A DNA stretch of 5,074 bases from Spartobacteria bacterium UBA6821. Lineage in GTDB: Bacteria; Verrucomicrobiota; Verrucomicrobiia; Chthoniobacterales; UBA6821. Below are positions 1-5,074 of this stretch, in pieces. The notes beneath the pieces were generated by a model, which searched no databases, was not told where the DNA came from, and saw nothing but the letters and a program-made list of their open reading frames with translations. The number at the start of each line of letters is the position of its first letter. Positions within the stretch are counted from its first letter, which is position 1. The translations under genes and the position numbers were made by a program. The DNA lies in assembly GCA_002452515.1 (NCBI GenBank), contig DKEN01000151.1, forward strand, positions 4,677 through 9,750. The letters run 5' to 3'.

Positions 1-960
1 CAGCTCTTCGCCAAGCACCAGGGCATGAACCCCACCGGCTCCTTCAAGGATCGCGGCATGACGATGGCCATCTCCAAGGCTGCCGAAGAGGGTGCCCACA
101 CCGTTCTCTGCGCCTCCACGGGCAACACCTCCGCCTCTGCTGCCGCTTATGCTGCCCGCGCCGGAATGAAATGCGCCGTTCTGCTCCCGGCCGGACGCAT
201 CGCCGGCGGAAAGCTCGTTCAGGCCTACATCTACGGGGCCAAGGTGGTTGCCATCCAGGGAAATTTCGATGATGCCCTGCGGCTTGTTCGCGAACTCGGC
301 GAGAGCGGTGACTTCGCCGTGGTGAATTCGATCAATCCCTACAGGATTGAAGGCCAAAAGACCGCCGCCTTTGAAATCATCGAGGAACTCGGCAACGCCC
401 CCGACATTCACATTCTACCGGTTGGTAATGCGGGAAACATCACCGCCTACTGGAAGGGCTACCGTGAGTTCAAGGATCTGGGACGCAGTTTCAAACTGCC
501 GAAGATGCTCGGTGTGCAGGCGGCCGGTTCCGCCCCCCTCTATCACGGCAAGCTTGTGGAAAATCCCGAGACAGTGGCGACCGCCATCCGGATCGGACGT
601 CCCGCCAGCTGGGATGGCGCGATCACTGCCGTCGCTGATTCCGGAGGCTGCTTCGAGATCGTCGAGGATTCCGAGATTCTGGCTGCACAGAAATGGCTCG
701 CCTGCAACGAGGGTGTCTTCGCCGAGCCCGCCAGCGCTGCTCCAGTGGCAGCATTGCTCAAGTGCTTTGCACAGGGGACGGGATCAGAACGCTGCCCGTC
801 ATGCCCCTTCCATCAGTTCAAACCAGGCGGAAAAATTGTCCTCACGATCACCGGTAATGGACTTAAGGATCCCGACACGGCGAAGCATGCCGTCTCCGAT
901 CCGATCGAGACCGAGGCAACCTCTGCAGCAGTGCGGGACGCCTTGCTGAACACTCACTAA
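1..960 (+). CDS. thrC: Threonine synthase, 5'-truncated by window edge
   Basis: This PLP enzyme (fold type II) converts O-phosphohomoserine to threonine and phosphate in the cytoplasm, the last step of threonine synthesis. The frame is open from base 1, so the ATG at 25 is an internal methionine (in [12 protein letters not shown]) and not the start. About 320 residues are present; judged by the roughly 350-residue bacterial family, some 30-50 N-terminal residues lie off the left edge. Visible landmarks are the PLP-binding lysine in SFKDRG (codon 46-48), the [19 protein letters not shown] block, [13 protein letters not shown], the phosphate-binding PVGNAGN loop, [24 protein letters not shown] and the closing [11 protein letters not shown]. 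Between the last two blocks sits an unusual stretch with a CPSC motif (codons 793-804), apparently about a dozen residues longer than in Bacillus-type enzymes as I remember them. The gene ends with TAA, 7 bases before lysC, implying co-transcription. Family assignment is secure. Confidence 0.95.
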   Translation, partial: QLFAKHQGMNPTGSFKDRGMTMAISKAAEEGAHTVLCASTGNTSASAAAYAARAGMKCAVLLPAGRIAGGKLVQAYIYGAKVVAIQGNFDDALRLVRELGESGDFAVVNSINPYRIEGQKTAAFEIIEELGNAPDIHILPVGNAGNITAYWKGYREFKDLGRSFKLPKMLGVQAAGSAPLYHGKLVENPETVATAIRIGRPASWDGAITAVADSGGCFEIVEDSEILAAQKWLACNEGVFAEPASAAPVAALLKCFAQGTGSERCPSCPFHQFKPGGKIVLTITGNGLKDPDTAKHAVSDPIETEATSAAVRDALLNTH

Positions 961-967
961 TTTCTCC

Positions 968-2188
968 ATGGCCCTGATCGTTCAAAAGTATGGAGGCACC
1001 TCCGTCGGCACTCCCGAAAGGATCCTCAATGTCGCCCGACGCTTACTTGCCACTCAGAGTGAAGGCAATTCAGTGGTTGCGATTGTCTCGGCGATGTCTG
1101 GGGTCACCGACTCCCTAATCAAACTGGCAAAGGAAGTTTCCAATCAGCCGACAGAGCGAGAAATGGATGTCCTGCTTGCCACGGGTGAGCAGACAACGAT
1201 GGCCTTGGCCGCCATGGCGATCCAGCACATGGGAGGCAAGGCCGTTTCCCTCACGGGAGCACAGGCTGGCATTGTCACTAGTGGCGTTCACACCAAGGCC
1301 AAGATCAGCAATGTCACCCCAGATCAGATCCAGAAACACCTGAGCGATGGGGCCATTGTCATCATCGCCGGATTTCAGGGCGAGACGAGTGACGGAGCGA
1401 TCACCACGCTTGGACGCGGCGGCTCCGATCTCACGGCCATTGCCATTGCTTCGGCGATCGATGCCGATGCCTGCCAGATCTTCACTGATGTGGACGGGGT
1501 CTACACCTGCGATCCTCGCATCGTTCCAACCGCCAAGAAAATTGAGGCCATCTCCTACGACGAGATGCTTGAAATGGCCAGCAGCGGTTCCAAAGTGATG
1601 CAGTCCCGCTCTGTGGAATTCGCCAAAAAATTTGGTGTCGAATTTGAAGTCCGCAGTAGTTTCAACAATAACCCAGGTACCATCGTGAAAGAAGAATCCG
1701 CAGGAATGGAGCAGGTCGTCGTGCGCGGCGTTAGCATCGAGCGCAACCAGGCCAAGGTCACCGTTGCCCAAGTCCCCGACAAACCGGGTTGTGCGGCACG
1801 CCTCTTCACCGCACTCGCTGATGCTCATGTCATGGTCGATGTCATCGTCCAGAACGTCTCGGCAAGCGGCTCCACCGATATTTCCTTCACCATCAATCGG
1901 GATGAACTGGAAAAAATTGGCGATCTTCTCGACAGAGTTGCCCTGGAAATCGGTGCCGGTGAAGTACGCAAACAGGACGGCATCGCCAAACTCAGCGTCG
2001 TCGGCATCGGCATGCGCACCCATTCCGGTGTGGCGGCCAAACTTTTTGAAGCACTCGCCAAGGGCGGCATCAATATCCAGATGATCTCCACCTCGGAGAT
2101 CAAGATCGCGGTGATCCTCGACGAGGAAAAGATCGCCGAAGCAGCAAAGCTAGCCCACACGGCCTTCGGTCTGGACGCATCCGCGTAA
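968..2188 (+). CDS. lysC: Aspartate kinase, single-function, two ACT domains
   Basis: It phosphorylates aspartate to 4-aspartyl phosphate, the committed step towards lysine, threonine, methionine and diaminopimelate, in the cytoplasm. At 406 residues it is the normal length for the monofunctional lysC/ask type and is not fused to homoserine dehydrogenase. The amino-acid kinase domain (about 1-240) shows the signature VQKYGGTSVG (5-14), SAMSGVTD (41-48), ATGEQ (71-75), GFQG (135-138), GRGGSD (149-154), FTDVDGVYTCDPR (172-184) and SGSKVMQSRSVEFA. Two C-terminal ACT domains follow: the first begins near AKVTVAQVPDKPG (about 262) and contains VIVQNVS; the second begins near AKLSVVGIGM (about 340) and contains NIQMISTSEIKIAVI. 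Such ACT pairs normally bind lysine and/or threonine, so feedback inhibition is expected; which effector cannot be read here. The start lies 7 bases after thrC, with TTTCTCC and no Shine-Dalgarno in front, so translational coupling to thrC is plausible. Confidence 0.96.
   Translation: MALIVQKYGGTSVGTPERILNVARRLLATQSEGNSVVAIVSAMSGVTDSLIKLAKEVSNQPTEREMDVLLATGEQTTMALAAMAIQHMGGKAVSLTGAQAGIVTSGVHTKAKISNVTPDQIQKHLSDGAIVIIAGFQGETSDGAITTLGRGGSDLTAIAIASAIDADACQIFTDVDGVYTCDPRIVPTAKKIEAISYDEMLEMASSGSKVMQSRSVEFAKKFGVEFEVRSSFNNNPGTIVKEESAGMEQVVVRGVSIERNQAKVTVAQVPDKPGCAARLFTALADAHVMVDVIVQNVSASGSTDISFTINRDELEKIGDLLDRVALEIGAGEVRKQDGIAKLSVVGIGMRTHSGVAAKLFEALAKGGINIQMISTSEIKIAVILDEEKIAEAAKLAHTAFGLDASA
1706..2188 (+). 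other. Possible internal start for an aspartokinase beta subunit
   Basis: In Bacillus subtilis and Corynebacterium glutamicum, aspartokinases of this class are alpha2-beta2 complexes whose beta subunit is translated from an in-frame start inside lysC, just before the ACT domains. Here Met247 sits at the matching position, followed by EQVVVRGVSIE and then AKVTV, much like the corynebacterial beta start as I remember it. It would give a 160-residue protein consisting of the two ACT domains. The upstream DNA is purine-rich (AAAGAAGAA at 1688-1696) and reads CAGGA directly against the ATG, which is too close for a standard Shine-Dalgarno. The position argument is decent, but initiation is unproven; many aspartokinases of this shape work as homodimers. 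Confidence 0.25.
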
Positions 2189-2242
2189 TCGTTCCAGCAA
2201 GCGACAGAAGGCGGCATCTTCTACTTTTGTTTCATTCGAAGG

Positions 2243-2258
2243 AAGATCCATTGATCTT
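2243..2258 (+). terminator. Weak hairpin after lysC, possible terminator
   Basis: The arms AAGATC (2243-2248) and GATCTT (2253-2258) are perfectly complementary around the loop CATT, and GG then TTTT (2261-2264) follows. The stem has only six pairs, two of them G-C, and the T-run is short and offset by two bases, so this is a poor intrinsic terminator at best. Its position, 54 bases after the lysC stop in a gap between two gene pairs, is the main reason to list it. It may be a chance palindrome. Confidence 0.2.
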
Positions 2259-2314
2259 GGTTTTGCAGACCGCACAGGAATTGAAACGGCCTTGCGGGTG
2301 AGATTTCGCTGACA

Positions 2315-2335
2315 GGTGAACCTAACTTGTTCACC
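2315..2335 (+). promoter_or_regulatory. Perfect inverted repeat just upstream of the GH2 gene
   Basis: GGTGAAC (2315-2321) and GTTCACC (2329-2335) are exact reverse complements separated by seven bases (CTAACTT), giving a 14-bp centre-to-centre spacing of the arms. The element ends 11 bases before the GH2 start codon. As DNA it has the form of a dimeric repressor operator, with arms on roughly the same helical face. As RNA it would form a seven-pair hairpin (four G-C) in the leader where ribosomes load, hiding the AGGTGA purine stretch. The sequence cannot tell these apart, and I do not recognise the motif as belonging to a named regulator. No second perfect copy was seen in the window. Confidence 0.4.
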
Positions 2336-2346
2336 ATCATCCAATC

Positions 2347-4608
2347 ATGCACAGAGCCCCCCTGCTCACTCTCTTCACATCATTCGTTTGTCTTGCCTTG
2401 ATCCAGGCAGTCCATGCGGATACCAACCGCACTATCACTCCCGTTGCCGACGGTTGGAAATTCATCAAGGATGATGTCGGTGTGGCAACTCCGTCCGACT
2501 CCTGGGAAAAGGTGAGCGTTCCCCACACTTGGAACGCGAAGGATGGCCAGGAGGGACCAGCATCAGTGAGCGCCACCTTGGAAACTCCCGCAGCAGCAGA
2601 GGCGGCAACCAAAGAACGGGATGCAGCCAAAATCAAGTCCTCCGACCCTCATCTGAAAAGCGGTTATTACCGGGGTGCCTGCTGGTATGAGCATTCCCTG
2701 GACATCCCTGCGGAGTGGAAGGGAAAGAAACGGGTGTTCATCCGATTCGGAGCGGCCGGGACAGTGGCCAGGACCTATATTAACAAGACGCTCCTCGGAG
2801 AACATCGCGGAGGATTCACGGCGTTTTGCTACGAGCTAACCAATTATCTCAAGTATGGAAGCAGCAACGAACTGCGTGTGCAGGTTGACAACACCCACCG
2901 CGAGGATCTCCCCCCGCTCTCCGGGGATTTCAATCTCGATGGCGGACTTTACCGTGATGTTGAGTTGATCGTGACGGACGAGTTCTGCATCTCACCTCTT
3001 GATTTCGCCTCCCCCGGGGTCTACCTCACCACCCGTTCTCTCAATCCCAAGGAAGCAGTTGTGGAAATCCGTTCGATTGTCTCCAACGGAAACAGGACCA
3101 AAACAAACCTCTTACAAGTGAAGGCCAAGGCTGCTACGACGAATCCCATCGCGGGAGCCCCGGATCCGAAAGTGACTGATCGATCGGGCGAGCCAACCAA
3201 TTTCACCGTTCGGAGTGAGATCAAGGATGCCGCAGGTCAGATCGTCGCCAGCGACAGCTCCGATCAATCAGTTCCCCCCGAGGAAACCCAGGCCGTCATC
3301 CGGACACTTTCCATTCCTACCCCCCATCTTTGGGAGGGGCGCAAGGATCCTTATCTTTACACCGTCACGGTCAGCCTGCTGCACGCCGGCCAGGTGGTGG
3401 ATTCCGTCACCCAACCACTTGGTCTTCGCACTGTGGCGATCAGCCAAGAGAAGGGATTCCTGCTGAACGGGAACCCCTATCCGGTCCACGGAGTGAACCG
3501 ACATCAGGATGTGCGTAACAAGGGCTGGGCGATCTCTCCACAGGATGAGGAAAATGATGCCCAGTTGATGAAGGAGATGGGGGTGACCGCCGTCAGGAAT
3601 ACCCACTATCCCCAAAGTGAGAATTGGCACCTGATCAATGACCGCGAGGGCGTCCTGCTCTGGGATGAAGTTTCCCTGGTCAATGAAACCCGTGCCACGA
3701 GGGAGTTCTGGGCAAACAGCGAGGAGTATCTGCAAGAGATGATCCACCAACTCTACAACCACCCGAGCATTGCTTGGTGGGGCATCTACAATGAACTCGG
3801 CAATGATCCGATGCCTCCCAGCGACACCGGTCTTGCAGAACTTCAGTCCGCGGCCAAGGAAATCGACCCGAACCGACTCATCGTCGCTGCCTCCTGCCAC
3901 ATGAACCGCTCCTTTAATCATGTCCCCGAACAGATCGGGCTAAATGCGTATCCTGCTTGGTATGACAAAAAATCCCCCTCCGCGATGGGCGGCTTGATCG
4001 CCTCCTTCTCAAAGGAGGTCGGCAAACGGATCGCTGTCAGCGAATACGGGGCGGGAGCCAATATCGCCCACCACATGGAAGGCAATCTCGTACAACCCGT
4101 GCATCAGGGCGCCTTCCATCCGGAAGAATGGCAGGCCTTTGTCCACGAAGGGGATTGGGCCGCGATGAAGGATAACCCTCAACTCTGGGGCACCTTTATC
4201 TGGTGCATGTTTGATTTCGCCTGCAAGGCGCGCCATGAGGGAAACACCCCGGCCCTGAATGACAAGGGGCTTGTCACTGAAGACCGGCAGTTCAGGAAAG
4301 ATGCTTTCTTCTTCTACAAGGCGAATTGGAATCCCGAACCGATGGTGCATATCACTTCCGCCCGGATGACTCCCCGTAAACTCTCCAGCACAGAAGTAAA
4401 AATCTACTCCAACTGCAACGAAGTGGAGTTGAAGGTGAATGGAAAGATTTTCGGCGCCGTGCATCCCGACTCTATCCATGTTTGCCGCTTCCCAGGTGTC
4501 ACGCTCACTCCTGGCACCAATGTCATTGAGGCAACCGGCAAAGATGTTAAGACGACCATTTCCGACAGTTGCTCCTGGATGCTGCAGCCCGAATCAAAAA
4601 TACCCTGA
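2347..4608 (+). CDS. Secreted glycoside hydrolase family 2, beta-galactosidase-like
   Basis: This 753-residue retaining glycosidase probably releases a terminal beta-linked sugar (galactose most likely) from plant or algal oligosaccharides outside the cytoplasm. Residues 1-24 form a Sec signal peptide with hydrophobic core and a VHA|D cleavage site; there is no lipobox. Next come the GH2 sugar-binding jelly roll (about 27-205; VPHTW at 58-62, YYRGACWYE from 107, NLDGGLYRDVEL), an Ig-like domain (about 206-365), the TIM barrel (about 366-650) and a C-terminal Ig-like domain (about 665-746; EVELKVNGK). Barrel motifs include GVNRHQD (382-388), RNTHYPQSE (417-425) and WDE (439-441). The acid/base is Glu483 in YNELGND and the nucleophile is Glu566 in SEYG. 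GTFIWCMFDF and LNDKGLVTEDR are typical of the beta-galactosidase-like branch, but glucuronidase or another specificity is not excluded. An in-frame TAA at 2323-2325, with no start codon between it and ATG 2347, fixes the start; no Shine-Dalgarno is present. No transporter or regulator gene is adjacent. Confidence 0.93.
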   Translation: MHRAPLLTLFTSFVCLALIQAVHADTNRTITPVADGWKFIKDDVGVATPSDSWEKVSVPHTWNAKDGQEGPASVSATLETPAAAEAATKERDAAKIKSSDPHLKSGYYRGACWYEHSLDIPAEWKGKKRVFIRFGAAGTVARTYINKTLLGEHRGGFTAFCYELTNYLKYGSSNELRVQVDNTHREDLPPLSGDFNLDGGLYRDVELIVTDEFCISPLDFASPGVYLTTRSLNPKEAVVEIRSIVSNGNRTKTNLLQVKAKAATTNPIAGAPDPKVTDRSGEPTNFTVRSEIKDAAGQIVASDSSDQSVPPEETQAVIRTLSIPTPHLWEGRKDPYLYTVTVSLLHAGQVVDSVTQPLGLRTVAISQEKGFLLNGNPYPVHGVNRHQDVRNKGWAISPQDEENDAQLMKEMGVTAVRNTHYPQSENWHLINDREGVLLWDEVSLVNETRATREFWANSEEYLQEMIHQLYNHPSIAWWGIYNELGNDPMPPSDTGLAELQSAAKEIDPNRLIVAASCHMNRSFNHVPEQIGLNAYPAWYDKKSPSAMGGLIASFSKEVGKRIAVSEYGAGANIAHHMEGNLVQPVHQGAFHPEEWQAFVHEGDWAAMKDNPQLWGTFIWCMFDFACKARHEGNTPALNDKGLVTEDRQFRKDAFFFYKANWNPEPMVHITSARMTPRKLSSTEVKIYSNCNEVELKVNGKIFGAVHPDSIHVCRFPGVTLTPGTNVIEATGKDVKTTISDSCSWMLQPESKIP

Positions 4609-4616
4609 TCCCTCTC

Positions 4617-5074
4617 ATGGAACCTCCCTCCCATTCTTTCAAAGTCGGAGCGGTTCTCTTTCCCGGATTTGAACTCCTCGATCTCTACGGTCCGCTTGAA
4701 ATGCTGGGACTGCTTGGTGACCAGGTATCCATCACACTGTTCTCCGAAATTCCCGGCACCATCGAAAGCAGCGCTGGCGTGAAGGGCTATGCCGAGGCCT
4801 CCCTCAAGGAGGCATCAACTCTCGATCTCTTGCTCATCCCAGGAGGAATCGGCACCAGACCACTGGTGCTGGAAAATCGCTTTATTGATCTCCTCCGTGA
4901 AAAAGCACGCGAAGCACGCCTTGTCGCCACCGTCTGTACAGGGAGTGCCCTGCTTGCGAAAACAGGCCTGCTCGATGGCCATCGGGCGACCTCCAACAAA
5001 ATCGCCTTTGACTGGGTGCGGGAGCAAGGCCCGTCAGTTCACTGGGTCAGGGAGGCTCGATGGGTCGAGGATGG
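4617..5074 (+). CDS. DJ-1/PfpI-family protein, 3'-truncated by window edge
   Basis: This is the N-terminal 152 residues of a cytoplasmic DJ-1/PfpI (class I glutamine-amidotransferase-like) protein; relatives are usually about 190-230 residues, so perhaps a quarter to a third is missing. It opens with the family strand KVGAVLFPGFELLDLYGPLEML (9-30), followed by the DLLLIPGG strand (70-77) and the nucleophile elbow VCTGSALLAKTGLLDG, in which Cys107 is the expected catalytic cysteine. The segment RATSNKIAFDWV and REARWVEDG then match the branch that contains isonitrile hydratase and AraC-type N-terminal domains; Asp22 in LLDLYGP sits where isonitrile hydratase has an important aspartate. A C-terminal AraC helix-turn-helix cannot be excluded because the end is missing. 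Possible roles include isonitrile hydration, glyoxalase/deglycase-like activity or stress protection; the substrate is unknown. It starts 8 bases after the GH2 stop, so co-transcription is likely. CCCTCTC precedes the ATG, with no Shine-Dalgarno. Confidence 0.88.
   Translation, partial: MEPPSHSFKVGAVLFPGFELLDLYGPLEMLGLLGDQVSITLFSEIPGTIESSAGVKGYAEASLKEASTLDLLLIPGGIGTRPLVLENRFIDLLREKAREARLVATVCTGSALLAKTGLLDGHRATSNKIAFDWVREQGPSVHWVREARWVED

Noticed and set aside
25..27. ATG at 25 as the threonine synthase start
   Set aside because: The frame is open to base 1 and already encodes family-like sequence, and the conserved N-terminal part of the enzyme would be missing; the gene is simply cut by the window edge.
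1115..2023. Long open frame on the minus strand, 302 codons, antisense to lysC
   Set aside because: It lies wholly inside a highly conserved aspartokinase gene on the other strand. Its translation is low-complexity (Asp/Gly/His-rich), as expected of the reverse of biased codons, and has no recognisable motif.
2222..2229. TACTTTTG, an exact match to the Bacteroidetes -7 promoter consensus TAnnTTTG
   Set aside because: No matching -33 TTTG element lies about 19-21 bases upstream, a match to six fixed bases in a gap this size is not very improbable, and the organism does not look like a Bacteroidetes member.
2227..2286. Possible sigma70-type promoters (TTGTTT, TTGATC or TTGAAA as -35 boxes)
   Set aside because: None has a TATAAT-like box at 16-18 bases spacing; the best candidate (-10 ATTGAT) matches only half the consensus.
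2150..2344. Minus-strand open frame of 64 codons across the lysC end and the intergenic region
   Set aside because: It overlaps the lysC 3' end, has no recognisable motif or convincing initiation signal, and is short enough to occur by chance.
3268..3921. Open frame on the minus strand, 217 codons, antisense to the GH2 catalytic domain
   Set aside because: It overlaps the conserved GH2 barrel including Glu483; the translation resembles no family, and the frame is explained by codon bias of the real gene.

Overview
The window is ordinary, gene-dense bacterial chromosome. It carries four genes, all on the + strand and none interrupted: the 3' part of threonine synthase (thrC), a complete aspartate kinase (lysC), a complete secreted glycoside hydrolase family 2 enzyme, and the 5' part of a DJ-1/PfpI-family protein. 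There is no sign of a mobile element, CRISPR array, rRNA or tRNA. I found no undescribed multi-gene system. The most interesting signals are small and regulatory.

Organism: the DNA is moderately GC-rich. The 406-residue aspartate kinase with two ACT domains and a KYGGTSVG start is not the type I associate with Bacteroidetes. A signal-peptide-bearing GH2 enzyme points to a Gram-negative polysaccharide-degrading heterotroph. I lean towards the Verrucomicrobiota/PVC group, but this is a low-confidence impression. None of the three visible gene starts has a Shine-Dalgarno sequence; each is preceded by a pyrimidine-rich stretch.

Layout: positions 1-960 hold thrC, cut by the left edge. After 7 bases comes lysC (968-2188), so the two are almost certainly one transcript. 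Together they provide the first step of the aspartate pathway (aspartate to aspartyl phosphate) and the last step of its threonine branch. A 158-base gap (2189-2346) separates them from the next pair. It contains a weak AT-rich hairpin and, 11 bases before the next start codon, a perfect 7-bp inverted repeat with a 7-base spacer that could be an operator or an RNA hairpin. The GH2 gene (2347-4608) encodes an exported beta-galactosidase-like enzyme with both catalytic glutamates present. Eight bases later starts the DJ-1/PfpI gene (4617 to the right edge), with its nucleophilic cysteine visible.

The two pairs look like separate transcription units: a housekeeping amino-acid pair, and an accessory pair that may respond to a carbohydrate or stress signal. 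Nothing in the sequence shows a functional link between the GH2 enzyme and the DJ-1/PfpI protein beyond their close spacing.
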